Shown: positions 41,326 to 49,157 of the stretch, one piece after another | How the letters are laid out: every line of letters starts with the position of its first letter | Numbering within the stretch: position 1 is the stretch's first letter | Assembly: GCF_004104055.1 (NCBI RefSeq) | Contig: NZ_QOVJ01000001.1 | Span: 806,001-870,000 of the forward strand | Direction of reading: 5' to 3' | Length of the DNA: 64,000 nt | From: Leeuwenhoekiella aestuarii | GTDB lineage: Bacteria; Bacteroidota; Bacteroidia; Flavobacteriales; Flavobacteriaceae | Made by a program: the position numbers and the translations under genes | The notes under the pieces: generated by a model | What the model saw: only the letters and a program-made list of their open reading frames with translations | Databases searched by the model: none | Told to the model about the DNA's origin: nothing

Positions 41326-42311
41326 TCTATTTTATCCGTTAACTTTTTGAAGGTTTGTTTAGGATCTTTTCCTTTGTATAAAACTTGATAAACCGCATCT
41401 ATTATGGGTGTTTTTGCGCCCAATTCCTGATTGATTTTATAGGCACTTTCTGCTGCGTAATAGCCTTCAGCAATCATACTCATTTCCATTTGAGCGCTTT
41501 TTACAGTGTATCCTTTTCCTATCATATTACCAAACATTCTGTTACGGCTAAATACAGAATATCCCGTTACCAATAAGTCTCCCAAGTAGGCCGAATCGTT
41601 GATGTTACGCTTCATTTTATGAACCTTCTTTATAAATTTTTTCATCTCTCTGATCGCATTGCTCATCAACACACTCTGAAAGTTATCGCCATAACCTAAA
41701 CCATGTGCGATTCCGGCAGCAATTGCATAGATATTTTTAAGCATTGCAGCATATTCTGTACCTATGGTATCATCACTAATTGTCGTTTTGATGTACCAGC
41801 TTTTAAGGTGGTCTGCAACCACTTGAGCATGTTCTTCATCTGCGCAAGCGATGGTTAAATAAGAAAGACGTTCAAGCGCTACTTCTTCTGCATGACAAGG
41901 GCCTGTTATTACACCAATATTTTCAAAAGAAATGTCATATTCTTTGTGAAAATGAGCACCAACGATTTGCCCAGTTTCTGGTACAATCCCTTTAATCGCC
42001 GAAAAAATAATCTTGTCTTTAAAGCTAGCGGTAACCTTTTCCAATTCTTTACCCACAAAAGCAGATGGCACTGCGAAAATGAGGTAATCTGCATATGCTA
42101 TGACCTCATTAATATCGTTACTCAGTTTCAATCGGGTGGTATCAAACTCTACAGCGCTCAGGTAATTAGGATTATGTTTTTCTTTTTTTAGATGCTCAAG
42201 AGCATAAACGCTGCGCATGTACCAGCCCACTTCTTCTACATTTTCTGAAAGCATTTTTACAATTGCTGTTGCCCAGCTTCCACCTCCTATAACACCAAAT
42301 TTTAAGGCCAT
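41322..42311 (-). CDS. gpsA: Glycerol-3-phosphate dehydrogenase [NAD(P)+]
   Basis: 329 aa from the ATG at 42311 (MALKFGVIGGGSWATAIVKM), so the GxGxxA dinucleotide site falls at the N-terminus; an ATG six codons upstream is the alternative. Typical segments include FAVPSAFVGKEL, SAIKGIVPETG, GVITGPCHAEEVAL, the catalytic Lys in AAMLKNIYAIAAGIAHGL and NDSAYLGDLLVTGYS. Makes sn-glycerol-3-phosphate for phospholipids in the cytoplasm. Confidence 0.95.
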   Translation of the reverse strand: MALKFGVIGGGSWATAIVKMLSENVEEVGWYMRSVYALEHLKKEKHNPNYLSAVEFDTTRLKLSNDINEVIAYADYLIFAVPSAFVGKELEKVTASFKDKIIFSAIKGIVPETGQIVGAHFHKEYDISFENIGVITGPCHAEEVALERLSYLTIACADEEHAQVVADHLKSWYIKTTISDDTIGTEYAAMLKNIYAIAAGIAHGLGYGDNFQSVLMSNAIREMKKFIKKVHKMKRNINDSAYLGDLLVTGYSVFSRNRMFGNMIGKGYTVKSAQMEMSMIAEGYYAAESAYKINQELGAKTPIIDAVYQVLYKGKDPKQTFKKLTDKID

Positions 42312-42480
42312 AATTTTTAATTTTTCCACATTGTGGAATTAAAATATATCGTGATCTATATCACTTATAAACCCAGTTATCACAAGGCTTTAACTGAATT
42401 TTGTTTTTTCAAAATCGAATACCTAAAGGTACAGATTTTAGACCGCACCTAAAATCTTGAAAACCACTTTAATAATTTTT

Positions 42481-42496
42481 TGGCACGCGGTTTGAA
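42481..42496 (+). promoter_or_regulatory. Sigma-54 (RpoN)-like -24/-12 promoter
   Basis: TTGGCACGCGGTTTGAA (from 42480): TGGCACG at 42481-42487 matches the -24 element exactly and TTGAA at 42492-42496 matches the -12 element TTGCW except for one base. GG to the -12 G spacing is the required 11 bp. The lipoprotein ATG is 96 bp downstream, so a ~85-nt leader is expected. An activator with an enhancer site would be required. Confidence 0.65.
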
Positions 42497-42591
42497 TATG
42501 TTAAAACACAATTCGGAGCATGACGTCAACGCTAAGGATCTAATTGCAGCTTTTGTAATCGCAAGAGTAACAAACTTAAAAACTAACAATT

Positions 42592-43512
42592 ATGAGAACA
42601 TTAAAACTACTTAGCGGATTTTTATTAATACTTATTGGATTTACATCGTGTTATACAGATGTATATGTAGATGATGAAGTTTTAGAGCCGGTTGTGCCTC
42701 TTTCTAGGGTGCTTGCCGATTATGAGCTTTGGTATGTAGATATCAATCAGACTCAAGGTAATGGCAACATCCCTTTTATGGAAAAAGCTTTTACACTGTC
42801 TTTTTTAAACGGAACTGTAATGGCAAATAATAACCTAGCAGGAATAGGTGACCAGGGTAGCGGTTATGGTATAGAGGTAGGTTACTATGATATCTTTGAT
42901 TACGATTTAGACATCAGTCACGATATAGATGGTTTTTATTCTTTTGAAATAAGTGTATTGAACACTAATACGCTTGAGTTGTATAATAGCTTTTCAAATA
43001 CCTCATATATATTAAAGGGGTACCAGCGTAATACGTTTGATTATGACCGGTTGTTTTATGACAACATTCATTTTTTTCTACAGGAATACGCTGCCTGGGA
43101 AAAAATATATACCAGTGCTTCAGGGTCAATAAATGAATTTGATGCCGAGAATTTCTTGCAGTTTTTACCGGCAAATTCCGGAGGAAATTTTCAGAGTTCA
43201 CAAGATGTATCTGGTACTTCTGCAAATAACTTGTATTGGGATTACACCGGTATTTATGAAGTACAGGATGTACAGAATAATGCGTTGTTAAAAACCTTGA
43301 CATTAGACTATGATTATTTTGCAAATGAATTCTTTGAACTTACAATCGTAGATGACGCAACCATTGCTTTATATCACCCTTCTTCAGGAACAGAATATCG
43401 TTTTAGGGGTAAAGGCTATATTCAGTATAAAACACCTTCAGAAGGTAAGAGTCGTTTAAAGCAAAGCGAAATAGAACAAAATATTAAGATGATAAAAGCG
43501 TTAGCTAAATAA
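42592..43512 (+). CDS. Flavobacterial lipoprotein of unknown function behind a sigma-54-like promoter
   Basis: 306 aa with lipoprotein signal MRTLKLLSGFLLILIGFTSC. The mature part is beta-rich and full of Tyr/Phe/Asp: DYELWYVDINQTQGNG, FLNGTVMANNNLAGIG, YILKGYQRNTFDYDRLFYDN and YWDYTGIYEVQDVQNN. I recall relatives in many Flavobacteriaceae, sometimes mislabelled as nicotinic acid mononucleotide adenylyltransferase. It has no nucleotidyltransferase motif, and the real nadD lies 800 bp downstream. Function unknown. It is followed by a strong terminator. Confidence 0.8.
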   Translation: MRTLKLLSGFLLILIGFTSCYTDVYVDDEVLEPVVPLSRVLADYELWYVDINQTQGNGNIPFMEKAFTLSFLNGTVMANNNLAGIGDQGSGYGIEVGYYDIFDYDLDISHDIDGFYSFEISVLNTNTLELYNSFSNTSYILKGYQRNTFDYDRLFYDNIHFFLQEYAAWEKIYTSASGSINEFDAENFLQFLPANSGGNFQSSQDVSGTSANNLYWDYTGIYEVQDVQNNALLKTLTLDYDYFANEFFELTIVDDATIALYHPSSGTEYRFRGKGYIQYKTPSEGKSRLKQSEIEQNIKMIKALAK

Positions 43513-43545
43513 GCAATAGAAGATTTTTTTGGTTGGTTAGTTGAG

Positions 43546-43580
43546 ATCGCCCTGTTGAGTTATTCGCAGGGCGATTTTTA
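43546..43580 (+). terminator. Intrinsic terminator
   Basis: ATCGCCCTG (43546-43554) / CAGGGCGAT (43567-43575), a 9-bp stem with a 12-nt loop and a TTTTT tail. A dispersed repeat begins right behind it. Confidence 0.9.
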
Positions 43581-43687
43581 TTGGCAACGCCAAAAGGTTT
43601 AATACCCTAAGGCTTACCTCAAAATTGAAAATTTGTTTCTAACTAATATTTTGTAGGCCTGCCTGAAGTATTTTATTTAGAATCAGC
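43581..43687 (+). repeat. Dispersed ~105-bp repeat, copy B
   Basis: Begins TTGGCAACGCCAAA directly behind the terminator of the lipoprotein gene and runs to AGAATCAGC. It aligns with 15573-15680 throughout, with short gaps. No coding capacity. Confidence 0.75.
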
Positions 43688-43787
43688 CGCAAACATTCAC
43701 ATACATTTAAGTAGACATTATTAACGGCTTAAGACGGTATTTTGTAAATTGAATGTTTATAACAGAAACTAATTAAAGAACACAAAA

Positions 43788-44282
43788 ATGGGATTATTTT
43801 CATTCATTAAAAATGCGGGTGCAAAAATAGGTATTGGTAAAAGCACAGCTGAAGAAGCTGCAGAAAAAAAGGCTGAAGCAGCCGCAGCCGCAGCTGCCGC
43901 AAATAAAAAAGCAGAAGCTTCTTTAAAAGAAACGATAGGCGATTTGGGTCTTGAGGTTGAAAACCTTGATATTTCTATTGATGGTGAGAAGGCAACAGTT
44001 ACCGGTAAAGCAAAAGATCAAACTACAAAAGAAAAAGTAGTACTTGTTGTAGGTAATGTAGAAGGTATTGCTCAGGTAGATGATCAAATGGATGTTGAGC
44101 ATAAAGAACCAGAAGCACAGTTTCACACAGTAGAATCAGGTGATACGTTAAGTAAAATTGCTAAGAAATTTTATGGCAATGCAATGAAATATCCTGTGAT
44201 ATTTGAAGCAAATAAACCAATGCTTAAAGATCCAGACAAAATATATCCGGGACAAATGCTACGAATTCCAAATTTAGATTAG
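43788..44282 (+). CDS. BON and LysM domain protein, Kbp/YgaU-like
   Basis: 164 aa, no signal peptide. An Ala/Lys/Glu helix (about 18-50) is followed by a BON domain (about 50-108: LEVENLDISIDGEKATVTGK, VLVVGNVEGIAQVDDQMDVE) and a LysM domain (FHTVESGDTLSKIAKKFYG ... IYPGQMLRIP). This is the layout of E. coli Kbp (YgaU), a potassium-binding cytoplasmic protein. The same fold elsewhere binds peptidoglycan, so location and ligand are not certain. Monocistronic. Confidence 0.88.
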   Translation: MGLFSFIKNAGAKIGIGKSTAEEAAEKKAEAAAAAAAANKKAEASLKETIGDLGLEVENLDISIDGEKATVTGKAKDQTTKEKVVLVVGNVEGIAQVDDQMDVEHKEPEAQFHTVESGDTLSKIAKKFYGNAMKYPVIFEANKPMLKDPDKIYPGQMLRIPNLD

Positions 44283-44296
44283 ATTTAAAATCATAA

Positions 44297-44328
44297 TAAA
44301 AAAGCTCTTTACTGAAGCTTTTTTATTT
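44297..44328. terminator. Bidirectional terminator between LysM gene and nadD
   Basis: TAAAAAAGCT (44297-44306) / AGCTTTTTTA (44316-44325) with a 9-nt loop. It overlaps the 3' end of the convergent nadD gene. Confidence 0.75.
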
Positions 44329-44907
44329 GTAGAAATTCATTTCGTCAATATACCGCCATACAGATTGCGGTAATAAAGGCCGGCAGTTTTTGCCGGCCTT
44401 TATTGCTTTACGAATAGCGGTAGACGAGATTTCAACAACCGGTGCTTCAATAATATGAATACGCTCGTTATTTAATAATTCGTGTTGCGTTTGATCTTCA
44501 CTGTCTGCAATACGCGGATATACATAGATATCGTGATGCTTTAAAATCACTTCATAATTCTTCCATTTATGAAGGGTGCGCAAATTATCTTCGCCCATAA
44601 TCAGGCAAAACTCGTGTTGAGGATATTTCTCTTTTAAATGCGCTAGCGTATTACTTGTGTAATTGGGTTGCGGCAAATTAAATTCAATAGTACTGGCTTC
44701 AATAGCAGGATATTCTTCAACAGCTTCAAGCACTAGCTGGTAGCGGTGATGGTTATCCAGAAGTGTTTTTTTCTTTTTAAATGGATTATGAGGGGTAATT
44801 ACCATCCAGATTTTGTCGAGGTCGCTGTATTCTGCAAAGTGATTTGCAATGATTAAATGCCCTACGTGCACTGGATTAAATGTCCCAAAATAAAGTCCAA
44901 TTTTCAT
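44323..44907 (-). CDS. nadD: Nicotinate-nucleotide adenylyltransferase
   Basis: 194 aa, the normal size. Nucleotidyltransferase motifs: GLYFGTFNPVHVGHLIIANH (with the GTFNPVHxGH core) near the N-terminus and EISSTAIRKAIKAGK near the C-terminus. Forms NaAD in NAD synthesis. It is last in the yicC-gmk-nadD operon; gaps are 1-2 bp. This order is widely conserved in Bacteroidota. Confidence 0.96.
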   Translation of the reverse strand: MKIGLYFGTFNPVHVGHLIIANHFAEYSDLDKIWMVITPHNPFKKKKTLLDNHHRYQLVLEAVEEYPAIEASTIEFNLPQPNYTSNTLAHLKEKYPQHEFCLIMGEDNLRTLHKWKNYEVILKHHDIYVYPRIADSEDQTQHELLNNERIHIIEAPVVEISSTAIRKAIKAGKNCRPLLPQSVWRYIDEMNFYK

Positions 44908-44909
44908 AC

Positions 44910-45485
44910 CTACTTCTTGACGTGCTTTTTGACTAGTTCATAAGCTTCTGCAAGTGCTGTGTCTAGATCATTGTTCTCTATGATGTAGTCAAATTGTGGA
45001 GCTGTAGCAAGTTCTATGCTGGCTTTTGCAACACGCATATTAATGCGGTCTTCACTCTCGGTCTTACGTTTTTTGAGTCTTATCTTAAGCTCTTCAATAC
45101 TTGGTGGCTTAACAAAAACAGCCAGAGTACGCTCGGGATATAACTTTTTAATATCTAAACCGCCTACCACGTCAATATCAAAAATCACATGTTTGCCAAG
45201 CTTCCATATGCGTTCTACTTCACTTTTTAAAGTTCCGTAGAAATTATCGCGATATACTTCTTCCCACTCTAAAAACTCATCATCTTTAATGCGTCTTTTA
45301 AATTCTTTGAGCGAGAGAAAATAATAATCTACTCCGTGCTTTTCATTAGGTCTTGCTTCGCGTGAAGCTGCAGAAATACTGAATTCCAGATTTAATTCTT
45401 TTTTTTCAAGAAGCCATCTTACGATGGTGGTTTTACCACTTCCGCTAGGTGCAGAAAAAACGATAAGTTTTCCTGTATCAGCCAT
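44910..45485 (-). CDS. gmk: Guanylate kinase
   Basis: 191 aa. P-loop SAPSGSGKTTIVRWLL, GMP-binding SRxxRxxEKHGVDYYF-type segment (AASREARPNEKHGVDYYF) and lid RLKKRKTESEDRINMR. Phosphorylates GMP to GDP. It lies between yicC and nadD, with a 1-bp gap to yicC. Confidence 0.97.
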   Translation of the reverse strand: MADTGKLIVFSAPSGSGKTTIVRWLLEKKELNLEFSISAASREARPNEKHGVDYYFLSLKEFKRRIKDDEFLEWEEVYRDNFYGTLKSEVERIWKLGKHVIFDIDVVGGLDIKKLYPERTLAVFVKPPSIEELKIRLKKRKTESEDRINMRVAKASIELATAPQFDYIIENNDLDTALAEAYELVKKHVKK

Positions 45486-45486
45486 T

Positions 45487-46347
45487 TTAAAGTACGTTTA
45501 GAAGTTGCTCTTTAATTTTCTCTAGTTCATCTTTCATGCGCACAACGATCTGTTGCATAGGAGCGTAATTTGACTTAGAACCTATTGTATTGATTTCCCG
45601 ACCCATTTCCTGGCTTATAAAAGCAAGCTTTTTACCATTAGAATCTTCAGAATTTAGGGAGCTTATAAAATATTCCAGATGGTTGTTTAAGCGAACCTTT
45701 TCTTCGGTGATATCGTATTTTTCTAAATAGTAAGTGAGTTCTTGCTCAAAGCGGTTTTCATCAACTTCAGCTTTAAGATCGCTAACAGCTTTTGTAAGAC
45801 GCTCACGAACTCCTTGCATACGCTCAGGATCAATAGTTATAACTTCTTCAAGATTAGAAGAGATGTTCTTAATGCGAAGTTCAAAGTCTTCTTTAAGTAC
45901 CTTTCCCTCATCGGCACGGTATGTTTCTATTGCATTTAGAGCTTCATTAAGCCCTCCTAAAATAGTCTGGTATTCTTCTTCGTCAATCTCATCACGCTCT
46001 GTTTTTAAAGCGTCTGGTAAACGTGTTGCTATCTTAAGAAGTTCGATAGGTGCAGCGTCTGGAGTAACAGCTTGTAACTGCTTCATGTATTGTTTAACAA
46101 CATCAGTATTGATAGAGCTGCTGGTTTCTTCGCCATTCAATTCAACATAGAGACTAAAATCTATTTTACCACGCTGTAATTTTTGAGCAACCAGATTTCT
46201 TAGTTCTAGCTCTTTCTCTCTGTAGAAAGAAGGTATTCTTGCATTGAGATCTTGGTTTTTACTATTTAGAGATTTGATTTCAATAGTAATTTTTTTAGTG
46301 GGAAGCTGGCTAACAGATTTTCCAAAACCGGTCATAGATTTAATCAT
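45487..46347 (-). CDS. yicC: YicC family endoribonuclease / RNase adaptor
   Basis: 286 aa. It starts MIKSMTGFGKSVSQLPTKKI, the standard YicC_N beginning, and contains EIKSLNSKNQDLNARIPSFY. It ends with the DUF1732 C-terminal domain (LEYFISSLNSEDSNGKKLAF, ISQEMGREINTIGSKSN). YicC proteins influence small-RNA turnover in E. coli. It heads the operon with gmk and nadD. Confidence 0.95.
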   Translation of the reverse strand: MIKSMTGFGKSVSQLPTKKITIEIKSLNSKNQDLNARIPSFYREKELELRNLVAQKLQRGKIDFSLYVELNGEETSSSINTDVVKQYMKQLQAVTPDAAPIELLKIATRLPDALKTERDEIDEEEYQTILGGLNEALNAIETYRADEGKVLKEDFELRIKNISSNLEEVITIDPERMQGVRERLTKAVSDLKAEVDENRFEQELTYYLEKYDITEEKVRLNNHLEYFISSLNSEDSNGKKLAFISQEMGREINTIGSKSNYAPMQQIVVRMKDELEKIKEQLLNVL

Positions 46348-46421
46348 GCGAAATATTTAAACGGTAAAGATAGCAAAACCTATCGGCTTGTTACCATGCT
46401 TACTATTTATCGTATAAATTA

Positions 46422-46452
46422 ATAATCCCGTATACTTTATATACGGGATTAT
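46422..46452 (-). terminator. Terminator at the end of the DUF1080 operon
   Basis: 13-bp perfect stem ATAATCCCGTATA (46422-46434) / TATACGGGATTAT (46440-46452) with a 5-nt loop. Read leftward the tail is TAATTTATA, so the T-run is weak. Confidence 0.65.
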
Positions 46453-46478
46453 CTAGCTTTTATTAATGAAATAGACTA

Positions 46479-47285
46479 CTATAATTTACGTACCCAGATA
46501 TTTCTAAAACTTACAGGATTACCATGATCTTGTAATTTAATAGGGCCTTCACCGTGTGCAGGATTTTTAGGCTTTCCTATATACTCTGTGGTTCCTTTTA
46601 TCTCGGTGTTATCTTGTACTAAAACACCATTATGCAAAACCGTTACTGTAGCAGATTTAGCCTTAGTTCCGTCAGCATCAAACTCCGGTTGATGATAAAT
46701 AATATCATAAGTCTGCCATTGCTCTGTAGGTTTTGTAGCATTCACTAGCGGAATACTTTGCTTATATATAGCAGTTGCTTGTCCGTTAGAGTAGGTTCTG
46801 TTTTCATAGCTGTTAAGCACTTGAACTTCATATAATCCCTGTAAAAAAATACCGCTGTTTCCACGACCTTGACCTTCTCCCTCAATAACTTGAGGAGCTT
46901 GCCATTCTATGTGCAATTGCATATCTCCAAAACTCTCTTTGGTCTGAATATCTCCGGTACCACCTACAACTGTCATTGAACCATCTTGATTGATTTGCCA
47001 AGGCGCATTTACAACAGACTCTTTAGTGCTTTCCCATGCATCTAAATTTTTGCCGTCAAAAAGAACGATTGCATCAGAAGGAACCTCTTTATCGTTAAAA
47101 GAAACTACAGCAGGTTCTGGCTCCCACACTTCTGTAGCTTCAGGGTCTGTGATGGGAGCTTCTTCTGCTACTTTGGTGGTGTCTTCAGCAGTAGTGGTTG
47201 TCTCATCACTCTTTTTTTCTGCAGATTCATTACATGAAAAAAGCATACCTGCAACAAGAAATGGAAGGATTAGATTTCTATTCAT
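46479..47285 (-). CDS. DUF1080 lipoprotein (3-keto-glycoside hydrolase/lyase family), second copy
   Basis: 268 aa with a lipoprotein signal (PFLVAGMLFSC) and a Glu/Thr-rich linker (about 20-60). The DUF1080 concanavalin-like beta-sandwich follows: AIVLFDGKNLDAWESTKE, GDIQTKESFGDMQLHIEWQA, GNSGIFLQGLYEVQVLNSYE and GPIKLQDHGNPVSFRNIWVR. Family members from Bacteroides act as lyases or hydratases on 3-keto-glycosides. It lies 3 bp after the sister gene and probably works in the periplasm beside it. Exact reaction not readable from sequence. Confidence 0.9.
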   Translation of the reverse strand: MNRNLILPFLVAGMLFSCNESAEKKSDETTTTAEDTTKVAEEAPITDPEATEVWEPEPAVVSFNDKEVPSDAIVLFDGKNLDAWESTKESVVNAPWQINQDGSMTVVGGTGDIQTKESFGDMQLHIEWQAPQVIEGEGQGRGNSGIFLQGLYEVQVLNSYENRTYSNGQATAIYKQSIPLVNATKPTEQWQTYDIIYHQPEFDADGTKAKSATVTVLHNGVLVQDNTEIKGTTEYIGKPKNPAHGEGPIKLQDHGNPVSFRNIWVRKL

Positions 47286-47288
47286 AAC

Positions 47289-48035
47289 TTAAAGTTTTTT
47301 AATTTTTATGTTTTTAAAAGAAACCTGATGCCCATGATCTTGTAAAGCAATAAGGCCAGTTTCGGCTTTGCCAAAAGCCTCCCAGTCTGCAAATTTAGAG
47401 TCAGCTACCAGTGCTTTCCATTCTTCGCCTTTTACCGGAAAAGTCACGACCTCTTCACCGTTCATTACAACAATACCTTTATTGTTATTGTAATCAATTG
47501 TGATCTCATAACTGTTCCATTCTCCGGCCGGGTTTACCACACCTTCAGGTGCAGCAATCATATCGTATAAAGCTCCTGAGCGGTGCGTGGTCCCTGCTTT
47601 TGAATCAGGGTGGCGCTCATCATCAAGAATCTGAATTTCAGGGCCTGTATAATACGGTTCATGATATTCAGGTTTTTCTTCAACAGACCACATGATACCA
47701 CTGTTTCCACCTTCAGAGATCATCCAATCAAGAGATAAAACAAAGCTCGTATACTTTTCATTTGTTACCAGATTTTCGGTTCCTTCTCTGTTTTCTGCAG
47801 GTGTAAAAACTAAGGCGTCATCTACGATTGCCCATTGTGTTGGAGCTTCGCCATTATAAGCATGCCATTTGTCTAAATTACTTCCGTCAAATAAAACTTC
47901 CCAGTCGTTATCTTCAGGTTGTGTTTCTTCGGTAGTTGTTACTGCGACATCTTCAGTTTTAGATTCTTCTGCCTTTTCTTTACAAGAAGTAAAAAGAGCC
48001 ATTGCAAGACCAACTGATAAAATTAGTTTTTTCAT
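47289..48035 (-). CDS. DUF1080 lipoprotein (3-keto-glycoside hydrolase/lyase family), first copy
   Basis: 248 aa with lipoprotein signal MKKLILSVGLAMALFTSC. DUF1080 motifs: WEVLFDGSNLDKWHAYNGEA, SLDWMISEGGNSGIMWSVEE, PEIQILDDERHPDSKAGTTH and IALQDHGHQVSFKNIKIKKL. It differs from the second copy in the middle segment: a THRSGALYDMIAAPEGV loop replaces the NGQATAIYKQS loop there. The two copies probably handle successive steps or different anomers. Member of the minus-strand operon 52535 to 46479. Confidence 0.9.
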   Translation of the reverse strand: MKKLILSVGLAMALFTSCKEKAEESKTEDVAVTTTEETQPEDNDWEVLFDGSNLDKWHAYNGEAPTQWAIVDDALVFTPAENREGTENLVTNEKYTSFVLSLDWMISEGGNSGIMWSVEEKPEYHEPYYTGPEIQILDDERHPDSKAGTTHRSGALYDMIAAPEGVVNPAGEWNSYEITIDYNNNKGIVVMNGEEVVTFPVKGEEWKALVADSKFADWEAFGKAETGLIALQDHGHQVSFKNIKIKKL

Positions 48036-48043
48036 GATTTGTT

Positions 48044-49099
48044 TTAATTAATTCCTAAAATACGTTTCAATTTAGCTTCGTCAGTTTCTGCTCCTGCAAA
48101 ATCATCAAAGGCTTTTTCTGTTGCTTCAATAATATGACTGGCGATAAACGGAGCGCCCTCTCGAGCTCCTTGCTCTGGGGATTTTATGCAGCATTCCCAC
48201 TCCATAACGGCCCAAACGTCACAATTATATTCTGTTAATTTGGTAAAAATGGTTTTAAAATCTATCTGCCCATCACCCGGAGAGCGGTAACGACCAGCAC
48301 GGTCTATCCAATCTCCGTAACCACCAAAAGCTCCTTTCTTTCCAGTAGAATTGAATTCTGAATCTTTTACATGAAACATTTTAATATGCTCGTGGTAAAA
48401 ATCTATGTATTGAATGTAATCCAATTGCTGAAGCACAAAGTGACTGGGATCGTATAATATACTTACACGTTTGTGGTTTCCGGTAGCTTCTAAAAAGCGC
48501 TCAAATGTTACCCCATCGTGAATATCTTCTCCCGGGTGTACTTCATAACACACATCTACGCCTTGCTCGTCAAAGGCGTTCAGTATAGGCATCCAGCGAT
48601 TTGCCAGCTCTTTAAAACCTAACTCTACCAATCCCGGTGGGCGCTGTGGCCACGGATGAAAGGTATGCCAAAGCAAAGCTCCACTAAAGGTGCCGTGAAC
48701 ATCTATATCTAGATTTCTACTGGCTTTAGCAGCACACATCAATTGATCTACAGCCCATTCTTGTCTTTTCTTTGGATTGTTTTTATAGCCATCTGGCGCA
48801 AAGTTGTCAAACATCTCATCATAAGCAGGGTGTACAGCAACAAGTTGCCCTTGAAGGTGCGTGCAGAGTTCTGTTATTTCTAGTCCGTAGCTATTTACTT
48901 TGCCTTTAAGTTCATCGCAATAGGTTTTACTTTCTGCAGCTTTTTTAAGGTCTATTAAGCGAGTTTCCCACGTAGGTATTTGAATTCCTTTATAGCCTAA
49001 TTCGCTCGCCCATTTACACAAACCGTCTAAAGTATTAAACGGTTCTTTAGTATCCATAAACTGAGCAAGAAAGACAGCAGGGCCTTTAATGGTTTTCAT
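48044..49099 (-). CDS. Sugar phosphate isomerase/epimerase (TIM barrel, AP_endonuc_2)
   Basis: 351 aa, no signal peptide, so cytoplasmic. TIM-barrel features with metal-binding acidic/His residues: DIDVHGTFSGALLW, VDVCYEVHPGEDIHDGVTFE, ILYDPSHFVLQQLDYIQYID, HIKMFHVKDSEF and VWAVMEWECC. Members of this superfamily isomerise or epimerise keto-sugars; in this island the likely substrate is a product of 3-keto-sugar cleavage. It lies 8 bp before the first DUF1080 gene. Confidence 0.88.
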   Translation of the reverse strand: MKTIKGPAVFLAQFMDTKEPFNTLDGLCKWASELGYKGIQIPTWETRLIDLKKAAESKTYCDELKGKVNSYGLEITELCTHLQGQLVAVHPAYDEMFDNFAPDGYKNNPKKRQEWAVDQLMCAAKASRNLDIDVHGTFSGALLWHTFHPWPQRPPGLVELGFKELANRWMPILNAFDEQGVDVCYEVHPGEDIHDGVTFERFLEATGNHKRVSILYDPSHFVLQQLDYIQYIDFYHEHIKMFHVKDSEFNSTGKKGAFGGYGDWIDRAGRYRSPGDGQIDFKTIFTKLTEYNCDVWAVMEWECCIKSPEQGAREGAPFIASHIIEATEKAFDDFAGAETDEAKLKRILGIN

Positions 49100-49119
49100 A
49101 GTTGTTTGTATTTATAAAT

Positions 49120-49148
49120 AAGCAAGCGCCTCATGGAGACGCTTGCTT
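49120..49148 (-). terminator. Hairpin between the Gfo/Idh and isomerase genes (partial terminator?)
   Basis: AAGCAAGCG (49120-49128) / CGCTTGCTT (49140-49148), an 11-nt loop, and a leftward tail TATTTATAA. Inside the operon it could act as an attenuator or 3'-end stabiliser, lowering expression of the distal genes. Confidence 0.6.
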
Positions 49149-49157
49149 TGAGTTTTG

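Noticed and set aside
42592-43512. Annotation of the lipoprotein as nicotinate mononucleotide adenylyltransferase
   Set aside because: No nucleotidyltransferase motif; it has a lipoprotein signal; the true nadD with GTFNPVHVGH is at 44323-44907.
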